DNA of 64,000 nt from DATKIY01 sp963726755 (GTDB taxonomy: Bacteria; Actinomycetota; Actinomycetes; JAHEKZ01): contig CAVSDB010000001.1 of the NCBI GenBank assembly GCA_963726755.1, forward strand, positions 806,001 through 870,000, in the 5' to 3' direction. Positions within the stretch are counted from its first letter, which is position 1; every line of letters starts with the position of its first letter. Of the stretch, positions 1 through 7,729 are shown one piece after another. The notes beneath the pieces were generated by a model. It worked only from the letters and a program-made list of their open reading frames with translations, did not search any database and was not told the DNA's origin. The position numbers were made by a program, and so were the translations under genes.

Positions 1-690
1 TCCACGCTGGATCAACTTGCGCACCGCAAGGCGAACCTTCCTGAGGTGGCCGAACTCGCGCAGCTGGCCAGCGAGCAGGCGGATATCAAGGACTCGATCG
101 TCGGCGCCAGTACGCAGGCGTCGGATGTACGACGTGAGCAGGACAAGCTCGAGTCGGACATCGAGCAGGTGCGGCAGCGCATGGACCGTGACCAGAAGCG
201 CCTGGACGAAGGCAGCGTGAGCTCGGCAAAAGAACTCGAGAGCCTGCAGCACGAAATCGCCTCCCTACAACGACGCCAGGGTGACTTGGAGGACGCCGAA
301 CTCGAAGTGATGGAACAACTCGAGGGAATCGAGTCCGAGGTCACCAAGTTCGAGGCGGCTCAGGAACGCATCACCGCCGACGCTGCCGATGCTGAGCGTC
401 GACGTCTTGCCGCTCTTGACGAAATCACCAAGGACACCGAGTTCGCTGAACAGCAGCGCGCGGTTGTCGTACCGAAGATCAGTGGCGAACTCATCGCCTT
501 GTACGACAAGATTCGCGCTCAGCATGGTGGAGTCGGCGTGGTCGCGATCAAGCAACGTCGCTGCGACGGTTGCCGACTCGAGATGACCCCCACCGACGTC
601 GGACGCGTGCGCGAAGCGGCCGACGACGTGGTGTTGCGGTGCGAGGAGTGTCGCCGGATTCAGGTGCGCACTGAAGAGTCGGGCATCTGA
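1..690 (+). CDS. C4-type zinc-ribbon coiled-coil protein (5' partial)
   Basis: The reading frame is open from base 1, so the true start lies upstream of the window; a GTG at 46 is an internal codon. The N-terminal two thirds is Glu/Gln/Arg-rich with heptad character, predicting a long coiled coil. The C-terminus carries two Cys pairs (CDGC and CEEC, about 25 residues apart) typical of a C4 zinc ribbon. This is the COG1579 family, represented in mycobacteria by the gene next to the RNase H/phosphatase fusion. The next gene begins 2 bases after the stop, so they are probably co-transcribed. The family has been linked to nucleic-acid or translation functions but the biochemical role cannot be read from the sequence. 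Confidence 0.85.
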   Translation, partial: STLDQLAHRKANLPEVAELAQLASEQADIKDSIVGASTQASDVRREQDKLESDIEQVRQRMDRDQKRLDEGSVSSAKELESLQHEIASLQRRQGDLEDAELEVMEQLEGIESEVTKFEAAQERITADAADAERRRLAALDEITKDTEFAEQQRAVVVPKISGELIALYDKIRAQHGGVGVVAIKQRRCDGCRLEMTPTDVGRVREAADDVVLRCEECRRIQVRTEESGI

Positions 691-692
691 CC

Positions 693-1817
693 ATGGCTCG
701 ACGCTTCATCGTCGAGGCTGACGGCGGGTCGCGAGGCAATCCCGGTCCCGCCGCGTACGGCACGGTCGTTCGCGACGCAGAGACCCGCGAATTACTTTAC
801 GAAGAAGGCGCGACGATCGGCGTCGATACCAACAACGTTGCCGAGTACCGCGGACTCATCGCGGGACTGCTTGCCGTACGGGGGATCGACCCGACCGGAC
901 AAGTCGAGGCGCGATTGGACTCCAAACTCATCGTCGAGCAGATGAGTGGTCGCTGGAAGATCAAGCACGAGAACATGCGGCGCCTTGCACTGCAGGCACG
1001 AGAGGCACTTCCCCCCGAGCAAGTGACGTACACCTGGGTACCGCGCGAGAACAACAAAGTCGCGGACGCGCTGGTGAATTCCGCGCTCGACGGCACGCCA
1101 GTGCGTCGTCGTGCGAGCGCGACGACGCCAACCCCCGGTCCGACTGACGCTGAACCGCAACGCGCTCCCAACGTCCTCGCGGGCTGGTCGCCGACACATC
1201 CGGTCGTGACGACTACTGCATTGCTGCGCCACGGCGAGACCGCACACACCATGCACAAACGGTTCAGCGGTTGGGGCGGCGACGATCCGTCGCTGTCTGA
1301 GATTGGCCGGACGCAGGCTTCTCGCGCTGGCCAGCACCTGGCCGACAACGGCGGAGCAGATGTCATCGTCACTTCGCCAATGGCTCGTACTCGTCAGACC
1401 GCCGAGCTGGTGGCGGAGGCTCTCGGGTTGCCCGTGAAGATCGAGGATGGCCTTCGTGAGTGTGCTTTCGGTGAATGGGACGGCAAGACGTTCGCGGAAG
1501 TCCAGAAGGCTGATCCCGAGGGCATCACTAAGTGGCTGTCTTCGACCTCGATCGCTCCTCCCGGGGGAGAGTCGTTCGACGAAGTTGCGGCGCGAGTGCT
1601 CGATGCCCGCGATCGCCTCCTTGCTGAATATGCCGGAACGTCAATGGTGTGGGTCACTCACGTCACACCGTTGAAGACATTGGTACGGCTGGCTCTCGAT
1701 GCCCCGCCACACGCGTTGTACCGGATGCAGCTCGCACCGGCATCTCTAACGACCCTGCAGTGGTTCGGCGACGGAAACGCGTGCCTGCAGACGTTCAACG
1801 ACACCTCCCACCTGTGA
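693..1817 (+). CDS. bifunctional RNase HI / histidine phosphatase fusion
   Basis: A 374-residue fusion. Residues 1-140 are RNase HI, with acidic residues in EADGGSRGNPG, NVAEYRGL, RLDSKL and KVADAL forming the two-metal site that cleaves RNA in RNA:DNA hybrids. After a Pro/Thr-rich linker, residues about 170-374 are a histidine phosphatase (CobC/alpha-ribazole phosphatase type) with the catalytic LLRHGET motif and a late HVTPLK histidine. The same fusion is known in mycobacteria (Rv2228c), where both activities have been reported. The ATG at 693 follows the upstream stop by 2 bases. Both domains keep their catalytic residues, so both activities are expected. Confidence 0.93.
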   Translation: MARRFIVEADGGSRGNPGPAAYGTVVRDAETRELLYEEGATIGVDTNNVAEYRGLIAGLLAVRGIDPTGQVEARLDSKLIVEQMSGRWKIKHENMRRLALQAREALPPEQVTYTWVPRENNKVADALVNSALDGTPVRRRASATTPTPGPTDAEPQRAPNVLAGWSPTHPVVTTTALLRHGETAHTMHKRFSGWGGDDPSLSEIGRTQASRAGQHLADNGGADVIVTSPMARTRQTAELVAEALGLPVKIEDGLRECAFGEWDGKTFAEVQKADPEGITKWLSSTSIAPPGGESFDEVAARVLDARDRLLAEYAGTSMVWVTHVTPLKTLVRLALDAPPHALYRMQLAPASLTTLQWFGDGNACLQTFNDTSHL

Positions 1818-1826
1818 GTTGGGGAC

Positions 1827-2603
1827 TCAGATCTCGGCGACGATGATGTCGACGTGTCGAGGATGGTCTGGCTTCGCGGCCTTCTCTGCAGTTTCGTAGC
1901 CGAGTACACCAAGCAGGTCGATAAGTTCGTTGACACTGCTCGGTGTCGACGATTGGCGCGAAAGGTCACGTACCAGACGCCCCTTGGTTGCCTTGTTGTG
2001 ATGACTGACGACGCGCAGCGACCCATCACCTAGACGTTGGACGACTCGCGCGACCAAGGCATTCTCGTCCTGCGGTGTCCACATGGACGCGTAACTGCCA
2101 GATCGCAGGTCGAAGACGACGCCGGCACCTGCTACCTCGGGCATGACCGCTGACAACGGTTTACGCCACGCAGTGGCCACCGGCCCGATACGTGGAAGCG
2201 TCACACCGCTCGACAACCGGTACGCAGGGATCCGGTCGGTCAGTCGCACTGCGCCCCACAGCGCGGACGAGACGAGAACCCAACGGTCGAGTCGGCGGCG
2301 GGCTGTCGCGGGCAAACTCGCGTAGTCCAGTGTGTCGTAGACCACTCCGCTGTAAACCTGGGATGCCGGTGCGGCGGGTGCCTGCCACAACGAGCGGTTG
2401 CGCACTATCTCTTCGTTCTGGCGCTCACTTACACCCAGCACCCGACCCGCGCGGGCAGGTTGTCCCTGCGACAACTTCACCAGTGATTTGAGCATCCGCT
2501 CACGGGTTGGATTGAGCGACGGCAAACTGAGTTCGTCGAGATCTACCGGGGTGCCAGAGACTGCTGGTGTCTTGCCTTCGGACGGGGGAAGCAGGATAAG
2601 CAC
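1827..2603 (-). CDS. yaaA: YaaA/UPF0246 family peroxide-stress protein
   Basis: About 258 residues. The start is placed at the GTG at 2603 because it gives the usual family N-terminus MLILLPPSEGKT; an in-frame TTG three codons upstream would add residues the family lacks. YaaA-type proteins bind DNA and limit intracellular iron during peroxide stress in E. coli, so the role here is inferred from the family. The C-terminal half includes a conserved SHHNKATKGRLVRDL block. It converges with the RNase H fusion, with a 9-base gap and no clear terminator between them. Confidence 0.85.
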   Translation of the reverse strand: MLILLPPSEGKTPAVSGTPVDLDELSLPSLNPTRERMLKSLVKLSQGQPARAGRVLGVSERQNEEIVRNRSLWQAPAAPASQVYSGVVYDTLDYASLPATARRRLDRWVLVSSALWGAVRLTDRIPAYRLSSGVTLPRIGPVATAWRKPLSAVMPEVAGAGVVFDLRSGSYASMWTPQDENALVARVVQRLGDGSLRVVSHHNKATKGRLVRDLSRQSSTPSSVNELIDLLGVLGYETAEKAAKPDHPRHVDIIVAEI

Positions 2604-2659
2604 GAGGCACAACCCTAGGCAGATGCGGCGATGGCACCTGAACCCCTACCCTGACTGCA

Positions 2660-3080
2660 CGGCGGACGAGCCGGCCGGGCGGCCGCGGGACGTGACGGGT
2701 AACCGTTCGCGTACCGAGGAAAGTCCGGGCTCCACAGGGCAAGGTGGTGGGTAACACCCACCCGGGGTGACCCGCGGGACAGTGCCACAGAAAACAGACC
2801 GCCGTCCGGCGACGGGCGGTAAGGGTGAAACGGTGGTGTAAGAGACCACCAGCACCGCAGGTGACTGCGGTGGCTAGGTAAACCCCACCTGGAGCAAGGT
2901 CAAAAGGTTGCGACCTCGGTCGCGACTGCGCGAACGTTCGAGGGCTGCCCGCCCGAGTTCGCGGGTAGACCGCATGAGGTCACCGGTAACGGTGGCCCCA
3001 GATGGATGGTCGCCGCTTGGGTCAGTGCCGCAAGGCGACTCAAGCACAGAACCCGGCTTATGTGCCGGCTCGTCCGCCAC
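2660..3080 (+). ncRNA. rnpB: RNase P RNA component (class A)
   Basis: The catalytic RNA of RNase P, which matures tRNA 5' ends. The 5' segment GCGGACGAGCCGG pairs with the 3' segment CCGGCTCGTCCGC to form helix P1. The universally conserved GAGGAAAGTCCGGGCTCC lies at about 2717-2734, and the distal conserved region with ACAGAA and the GGTAAACCCC block is present in order. The length of about 420 nt suits an actinobacterial type A RNA. The ends are estimated from P1 pairing. TACCCT at 2647-2652 could be a -10 box. ORFs across this stretch are spurious. Confidence 0.95.
3046..3080 (+). repeat. direct repeat copy 1 (attL-like, 3' end of rnpB)
   Basis: These 35 bp are the end of rnpB, running from ACAGAACCCGG to CCGCCAC. 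They recur at 4173-4207 with one mismatch (T versus C in the P1-proximal loop). The copy here completes the functional RNA. The arrangement is that expected of a site-specific element integrated into the 3' end of an RNA gene, with identity ending exactly at the gene end. Confidence 0.8.
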
Positions 3081-3189
3081 ACGCCTCTGACCTGCGCAAA
3101 TGTCAGCCGATCACCTCCTCGGTCCGCGGAAAGTCCGCAGGAGTCGTGGAGAGCGGCAAGTCAGATCCGCCGAGCACATCATGTCCGAG

Positions 3190-3438
3190 TTATGCGGTGA
3201 CCGTGATCTCGTGGATTTCGTCAGCGGGATGCCCGGTGCGTTCGTGAATCTTCTTGACAGCCTCAGCACTGGGTGCCTCGCTCAGGCAGAACACGTGTCC
3301 AGTTTTGGGATCGGCCCACGCATGCTGGAAGTCGACTCCCTCCTCGCCCTGAATATCCAGGTCCGCCTGGTGGGCCTGAGCTAATGCCTCCGTAGTCACG
3401 CCAACCATGCTGGTATGCACATCCATGAACTTAGGCAC
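3190..3438 (-). CDS. DUF4242 (SCO4226-like nickel-binding) small protein
   Basis: 82 residues starting MPKFMDVHTSM, with a GTG start preceded by GAGGAGAG at a good distance. The N-terminal FMDVH, the central FQHAWADPKTGHVFCLSEAPS and the HERTGHPADEIHEI tail match DUF4242, a ferredoxin-like small family whose Streptomyces member SCO4226 binds nickel. His and Cys residues that could bind metal are present. The cellular function is unknown. It sits alone inside the segment bounded by the two rnpB 3'-end repeats, so it may be cargo of that element. Confidence 0.75.
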   Translation of the reverse strand: MPKFMDVHTSMVGVTTEALAQAHQADLDIQGEEGVDFQHAWADPKTGHVFCLSEAPSAEAVKKIHERTGHPADEIHEITVTA

Positions 3439-3621
3439 TTGGTCTCTCCTCGCATCTGAAGCGCCGACGGTCGACCGCCCTTACTTTGATTACGAGGCCG
3501 GCCAGCTCCGACTGATGCCCGTAACCTAAACCTCCGACATATTTGTGTCTACGCATTCGGTGAACTGGCAGCCGTGGTCATGTCTCCGGATAGCGACTCG
3601 GGGACTTCGGGAGCTGCGCCG

Positions 3622-3831
3622 TCAGTTCGGTGAGGCTGTCGAGATTGCCAAGTACCGCAGACATGCGCCTAGCTCATCGTCGACGAGGTTCTGCGACTCC
3701 TCGGTGACGGTGTAATCGCGCTCAGCCATCGCAGCGGCTGGTTCGTCCCAGTCGACAAGGTGCGGACGGATGTAAACCCAAGCGAGCGCACCGGACCCGA
3801 TTGAGTCGATGCGCCACGTCGGTTCCGTCAT
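3622..3831 (-). CDS. small hypothetical protein
   Basis: 69 residues from the ATG at 3831 (MTEPTWRIDSIGSG...). A longer in-frame version to 3894 is possible, but its extra 21 residues are low-complexity and basic. I do not recognise the family. The composition is ordinary (Trp, acidic residues, no membrane segment or signal peptide), which favours a real short gene, but no strong ribosome site is visible. It lies inside the rnpB repeat-bounded segment. Confidence 0.4.
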   Translation of the reverse strand: MTEPTWRIDSIGSGALAWVYIRPHLVDWDEPAAAMAERDYTVTEESQNLVDDELGACLRYLAISTASPN

Positions 3832-3894
3832 TCGGTGACCGTAGCGGTGACGCGCGACAAGCCCGGCCGTAGTAGATCCTTTAGGACTCGGCAC

Positions 3895-4172
3895 GTTCCG
3901 GGTCTATAGAGAGATCGGCAGTTCCTTCTTGCCGTGGGGGGATCGTGGGGGTCGGTTGGTCGGGGCTGTCCCCCACAAGTGCCCCAAAACATGCCGCAGC
4001 CCCGGCCAACCGGGGGACGATGACCGGGGCTGGCGACTTACAAGACCAACTAGTTGGCAAACACTCCGCAAGACGTTCACCAACGACTAACACTTGCCAC
4101 GGACAGCAAACGGTAGATTCGCAGGTCAGAGCGCAAGGGCGCGAAAACCGAGCACGAGTGATGGTGTGCGTG
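3895..4172. other. non-coding stretch with a strong hairpin
   Basis: No convincing gene. ORFs crossing it on both strands begin in the rnpB-derived repeat or are low-complexity. The stretch contains a 15-bp inverted repeat, described separately, and several G/C runs. It is probably the right-hand end of the small insert, where an integrase gene would be expected; none is readable. Confidence 0.5.
3954..4011. repeat. 15-bp inverted repeat, 28-nt loop
   Basis: The left arm GGTTGGTCGGGGCTG (3954-3968) and right arm CAGCCCCGGCCAACC (3997-4011) are complementary at 14 of 15 positions; the odd pair is G-U in RNA. There is no T-run, so it is not a textbook terminator. Its position about 160 bp from the second rnpB repeat makes an element-end structure or recombinase site plausible. 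Confidence 0.6.
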
Positions 4173-4207
4173 ACAGAACCCGGCTTATGCGCCGGCTCGT
4201 CCGCCAC
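4173..4207 (+). repeat. direct repeat copy 2 (attR-like, rnpB 3' end)
   Basis: 35 bp matching 3046-3080 at 34 positions but without the rest of rnpB, so it cannot encode an RNase P RNA. Together with copy 1 it brackets a 1.1-kb insert. Confidence 0.8.
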
Positions 4208-4261
4208 TATTCGTGATGACGGTCCATGGTTGTGTCACGTCGCCCATCGATAACTGGAGTC

Positions 4262-4972
4262 CTATAGGACGAACGAGGCGCCTGCGACGACCAGCGCAAG
4301 CACTGCGACTAGCAAGGCGATGAGTGCTAGTTGACGATCAGAATTGCCAGCCGCAACTGGAACCGTCTCGGTCTCATTCTCCTCGACGGGAGTCGCTTCA
4401 AGTTCTGACACCTCGTCAACGGCCTCCTCGACGGGAGCTTCGGCGAGAACGTCACCAGACACATCTGTCGCGTGTTCGTCGGCCGGAGGGCCGGCGCGGC
4501 GGCGACCGAAGCGTCGTGGCGAGTTGTCAGTAGTTTCTTCGACTGGGGCGCTGAGTTGGTCTGGGGCCGATTCCGGCTCAGCAAGCGCAACGGCTCCGGC
4601 TGCAACTGTTCCGACCTCCGCAGTCGCCATGACAAGTTCTGGTGACTCCACTGAAGCCTCTACGGACTCCTCGGCGGACGCGACAGCCTCCACAGGTGGG
4701 GCTTCAGGTGGCGCGGTTGCTTCCGCCTGTCGGTCCACCATCGTGCTGAGTGCGTCGAGTTGTGCTCCCGCCTGCTCCTCGTTGACAGCTTCTTCGACCT
4801 CACTGGTAGCGGACTGCTCTGCCGCGTGGGCTTCGAGTTCACTGTCCTGGGCCGGGAAGGCAACTCCGACCGGCCAGCCGCACATAGTGCACCGCACAGT
4901 CTCACCCCGAAGGATGGCGGTGCAGCGATGGCAAGTGGTGGCCGCGGATACAGGTGCCTGACGAGTGCGCAT
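4262..4972 (-). CDS. zinc-ribbon protein with acidic linker and C-terminal membrane anchor
   Basis: 236 residues. The N-terminus has a CHRC ... CTMC zinc ribbon (residues about 15-34). The middle, about 170 residues, is an Ala/Glu/Val/Pro-rich low-complexity linker. The last 20 residues (LALIALLVAVLALVVAGASFVL) form one hydrophobic helix ending at the C-terminus, so it is probably tail-anchored with the ribbon in the cytoplasm. The linker contains a short Arg-rich patch (RRFGRRRAG). I do not recognise a characterised homologue. The stop codon overlaps the palindrome GTCCTATAGGAC. Confidence 0.65.
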   Translation of the reverse strand: MRTRQAPVSAATTCHRCTAILRGETVRCTMCGWPVGVAFPAQDSELEAHAAEQSATSEVEEAVNEEQAGAQLDALSTMVDRQAEATAPPEAPPVEAVASAEESVEASVESPELVMATAEVGTVAAGAVALAEPESAPDQLSAPVEETTDNSPRRFGRRRAGPPADEHATDVSGDVLAEAPVEEAVDEVSELEATPVEENETETVPVAAGNSDRQLALIALLVAVLALVVAGASFVL

Positions 4973-5069
4973 GCCGTGGTATCGGAACCAGAAGCGAGTG
5001 CCCTAACCCTCTAAAGCCCGCAATTTTCACTCACACGGGTGTTACTAGTCCATTTGGGTGATGGCCCAG

Positions 5070-5918
5070 TCAGGACAGGGTCAAAATCTCGGCCCCCGTA
5101 TCGGTGACCAAAAGGGTGTGTTCGAACTGGGCCGAGCGACTGCGGTCTTTGGTCACGACAGTCCATCCGTCGTCCCAGATGTCGTAGTCGATGCCCCCCA
5201 GAGTCAGCATCGGCTCGATGGTGAACGTCATCCCAGGCTCAATGATGGTGTCCAGTATCGGCTCGTCGTAGTGGGGGATCACCAGTCCGGAGTGGAACGA
5301 AGAGCCGATGCCATGACCGGTGAAGTCTCGAACCACTCCGTAGTCGAATCGCCTTGCGTAGGCCTCGATGACGCGACCGATAACGCTCACCGGACGCCCG
5401 GGTGCCACTGCTTTGATGCCACGCATCAGTGCCTCGCGTGTCCGCTCGACCAAGAGACGTGATTCTTCATCGACATCCCCGACAAGGTACGTGGCATCGG
5501 TATCTCCGTGGACGCCGTCGATGAACGCTGTGATGTCGATGTTGACGATGTCCCCATCTCGCAACACCGTGTCGTCTGGGATGCCATGACAGATGACTTC
5601 ATTGATCGAGGTGCAAAGAGACTTGGGAAAGTTCTTGTACCCCAGAGTCGACGGGTAGGCGCCATGGTCGACCAAGAACTCGTGTCCGACAGCATCCAGT
5701 GCGTCCGTCGTAACACCTGGTGCGATCTGCTCAGCGACCGCGTCTAGTGCCTGAGCCGCGATGCGTCCGGCGACCCGCATCCGGGCAATCGTGTCCGCAT
5801 CCTTGACTTCAGAGCCGGTGAACCGCTTCGGGAATGGCCGATCGACGTACTCTGGAGCCTGAATGGACTTCGGCACCGCACGACGTGGTGAGATACGCCC
5901 TGGAGACAGGAGGGTCAT
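5070..5918 (-). CDS. map: type I methionine aminopeptidase
   Basis: 282 residues. It removes the N-terminal Met from nascent proteins. Metal ligands are visible in order: DGDIVNIDITAFIDGVHGDTDATY (two Asp), GHGIG (His), MTFTIEPML (Glu), with a final Glu near HTLLV. The catalytic-pocket His is in ICHGIPDD. The N-terminal extension before KDADTIARMR (about 40 residues, basic) is like that of the longer actinobacterial Map. The gene is divergent from the small gene at 5957, with 38 bases between them. Confidence 0.95.
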   Translation of the reverse strand: MTLLSPGRISPRRAVPKSIQAPEYVDRPFPKRFTGSEVKDADTIARMRVAGRIAAQALDAVAEQIAPGVTTDALDAVGHEFLVDHGAYPSTLGYKNFPKSLCTSINEVICHGIPDDTVLRDGDIVNIDITAFIDGVHGDTDATYLVGDVDEESRLLVERTREALMRGIKAVAPGRPVSVIGRVIEAYARRFDYGVVRDFTGHGIGSSFHSGLVIPHYDEPILDTIIEPGMTFTIEPMLTLGGIDYDIWDDGWTVVTKDRSRSAQFEHTLLVTDTGAEILTLS

Positions 5919-5956
5919 GACGACTCAGTGTAGGGATCAGCTGTTCGGAGACGGGC

Positions 5957-6163
5957 ATGAGTGACGCTCCGATGCACGCGCCGTACTGGTGGTGCCTGGA
6001 CCATCAACGGGTCGAGGACAGCAGCGGGTGCGCTAACAACGTCCGACTGGGACCTTTTGACACCCGTGAGGAAGCCGAGCGCGCGCTCGAGATCGCGAAG
6101 GAACGAACTGAGGCGTGGGACCACGACCCGCGATGGAGCGACGACCCCGGCGACGGCGAATAG
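5957..6163 (+). CDS. conserved small actinobacterial protein (SPOR-like)
   Basis: 68 residues: MSDAPMHAPYWWCLDHQRVE... followed by CANNVRLGPFDTREEAERALEIAKERTEAWD. The LGPF-T-EEAERAL segment resembles the strand-helix of a SPOR-type fold, and similar short proteins are common in actinobacteria. There is no signal peptide or membrane helix. Two Cys are present (CLDH and GCANN). Function unknown. A strong hairpin follows 32 bases after the stop. Confidence 0.7.
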   Translation: MSDAPMHAPYWWCLDHQRVEDSSGCANNVRLGPFDTREEAERALEIAKERTEAWDHDPRWSDDPGDGE

Positions 6164-6194
6164 TTCGCGACAGCAGATTGTCCCGGAGCCGCAA

Positions 6195-6235
6195 CGGCGA
6201 AGGTCCGGCTCCCAATGGGAACCGGACCTTCGCCG
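6195..6235. terminator. bidirectional hairpin terminator
   Basis: A perfect 14-bp stem, CGGCGAAGGTCCGG (6195-6208) with CCGGACCTTCGCCG (6222-6235), and a 13-nt loop that itself holds a TCCC/GGGA pairing. It lies between two convergent genes, ending at 6163 and 6258. No U-tract follows, which is common in high-GC actinobacteria. Confidence 0.8.
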
Positions 6236-6257
6236 ATCTAGGAAACTCAGGCGCTGA

Positions 6258-6797
6258 CTAGCGGCGTCGAGTTGTCTTCTTGGCCGTCCGCTTAGCAGTC
6301 CGCTTCGCGGTCTTCTTGGCTGGCCGCTTCGCAGTCCGCTTTGCAGCGGTCTTACGGGTGGCCTTCTTGGCAGTCCTCTTACGCGTGGCCTTCTTGGCTG
6401 TGCGCTTCGCGGGTGCCTTCTTAGCAACCCTCTTACGCGTGGCCTTCTTGGCTGTGCGCTTCGCGGGTGCCTTCTTAGCAACCCTCTTACGCGTGGCCTT
6501 CTTGGCTGTGCGCTTCGCGGGTGCCTTCTTAGCAACCCTCTTACGCGTGGCCTTCTTGGCTGTGCGCTTCGCGGGTGCCTTCCTTGTTGCCTTCTTGGCT
6601 GTGCGCTTAGCAGTCGACTTCTTCGTCGTCCGCTTCGCAGCCTTCTTGGCTGGTGACTTCCGCGCTGTCTTACGTGCGGTCGTCTTCTTGGTTGTGCGCT
6701 TCGCAGCGGCCCTCTTGGCGGTTGACTTCTTCGTCGTCCGCTTAGCTGCGACTGAACGCTTCGCAGCTTTCTTGGCCGTGGTGGACCTTGCAGCCAC
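6258..6797 (-). CDS. histone H1-like lysine/arginine-rich DNA-binding protein
   Basis: 179 residues made almost only of Lys, Arg, Ala and Thr in AKKA/AKRT/TKK units, resembling histone H1 C-terminal tails and the tails of actinobacterial HU/Lsr2-associated proteins. There is no globular HU domain in this ORF, so it is a tail-only protein expected to bind and condense DNA non-specifically. The GTG start at 6797 has a strong GGAGG 5 bases upstream. Residues about 70-140 are an 18-residue repeat encoded by near-identical 54-bp DNA units, which makes length variation between strains likely. Confidence 0.8.
   Translation of the reverse strand: MAARSTTAKKAAKRSVAAKRTTKKSTAKRAAAKRTTKKTTARKTARKSPAKKAAKRTTKKSTAKRTAKKATRKAPAKRTAKKATRKRVAKKAPAKRTAKKATRKRVAKKAPAKRTAKKATRKRVAKKAPAKRTAKKATRKRTAKKATRKTAAKRTAKRPAKKTAKRTAKRTAKKTTRRR
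6376..6582. repeat. 54-bp tandem repeat inside the H1-like gene
   Basis: Units begin at 6376, 6430, 6484 and 6538 (CTCTTACGCGTGGCC...). The first three are essentially identical and the fourth diverges after about 43 bp. Each encodes 18 residues in frame. Confidence 0.9.
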
Positions 6798-7010
6798 CGG
6801 TGCCTCCTGACGCGTCAGTGTCCGGCCCCTTCGCCGAACGCTTTGTGTTGCACGATGCCACTGGTGCTACTTCGATACCAGCACCGCGCACCTTGTTGCG
6901 AGTGCGTGTCGCAAACCTCGCGTCGCACATTGTTGCGCGTGATTGACGATTGCGCGACCTTTAACGGCAATCAATCTTCTCGTGTCGCAATGTGCGTGAA
7001 CGGTTGTGAG
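6798..7010. other. intergenic region, probable promoter of the H1-like gene
   Basis: 213 bp with no gene that I can support. It is relatively AT-rich for the window and contains repeated TTGCG/CGCAA words on both strands. It serves as the upstream region of the minus-strand H1-like gene and the downstream region of the minus-strand gene at 7011. Confidence 0.5.
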
Positions 7011-7685
7011 TCACTTCGCGGAGTCGAAACGCGGTCCTGAAATCGATTCGAGTACTGCCGCAAGCCGTCGTTTCAACGAACGTGACGCTGCATCGTGCGC
7101 CGTTTCACCTGCAGCAACGCTGACCAGGTGCTGAACCGTGTCGAACGACACGAAGTCCGCTGATATCGCCGATGTATCGAGTTCGCCCGTCAGCGAAGCA
7201 AGCGTTTGAGGATCACTCACAATGGGTTGCAAGGGTTGCGTTACTACGGTCAGTGACTCGTGCGCAATGCCCTGCAACTCGTTGTCGCCGGTGTCCAACG
7301 ACAACACGGTTGCGCCGGTTTTTCTGGCATCCCACGCGCGTTCGAGTAGCGATTGCGGAGCATCTTCTTCGCTGACCACAAAGACAGTTTCACCACGTTT
7401 TGCCTGCTCAAGACGGGTAAGGGTGACTGCGAGATGTGGTGGTGCGTCCGCCGGCACTTGGTATCGGATCAGCGTGGGACTTAATTGTCCGACGCCTGCG
7501 ACACGTGCTTCGTCATCGAGATGCGCAGCCAAGTGCCATGGTTCAGCCGTCGGTGTACCAACGAGTAACAAACCGCCGGGGTCCTTGGTGGAACGTCGCA
7601 TCGTGCGTGCAAAACTCTGAGTGCGCTCGACCCACCCTGATGCAGTGAGCGCCTCTCGCAGCACCATCACGCGACTGATGTCCAC
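7011..7685 (-). CDS. hypothetical protein, weakly SIS-domain-like
   Basis: 224 residues from the GTG at 7685, chosen because GGGGG stands just before it; an ATG at 7703 is the alternative. The pattern GLLLVGTPTAEPWHLA, then ETVFVVSEEDAPQSLLERAWDARKTGATVLSLD, then ELQGIAHESLTV resembles the strand-helix order of sugar-isomerase (SIS) folds, but the match is loose and I do not assign a function. The gene is divergent from npdG (45-base gap). Confidence 0.55.
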   Translation of the reverse strand: MDISRVMVLREALTASGWVERTQSFARTMRRSTKDPGGLLLVGTPTAEPWHLAAHLDDEARVAGVGQLSPTLIRYQVPADAPPHLAVTLTRLEQAKRGETVFVVSEEDAPQSLLERAWDARKTGATVLSLDTGDNELQGIAHESLTVVTQPLQPIVSDPQTLASLTGELDTSAISADFVSFDTVQHLVSVAAGETAHDAASRSLKRRLAAVLESISGPRFDSAK

Positions 7686-7729
7686 GCCCCCATCGTGCCG
7701 CATTCTGCGGCGCTGAGAGCATTGCGGTC

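Noticed and set aside
2874..3090. Several ORFs, including MADEPAHKPGSV-type starts, across rnpB
   Set aside because: They overlap conserved RNase P RNA helices on both strands; the recurring N-terminus is simply the translated P1/3' end.
3116..3144. Terminator hairpin after rnpB
   Set aside because: Pairing is short and interrupted, with no T-run; not strong enough to list.
3881..4207. 108-codon minus-strand ORF starting in the second rnpB repeat
   Set aside because: Its first residues are the repeat itself and the rest is low-complexity with G/C runs; no resemblance to an integrase or any family.
4173..4207. A second RNase P RNA gene
   Set aside because: Only the last 35 bases are present and the catalytic core is missing.
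6376..6582. CRISPR-like periodic repeat
   Set aside because: The 54-bp units are contiguous and coding, with no variable spacers.
6280..6810. 176-codon plus-strand ORF opposite the H1-like gene
   Set aside because: It is the antisense shadow of the Lys/Arg-rich repeats (repeating Ala/Phe/Val/Arg) and has no start signal.
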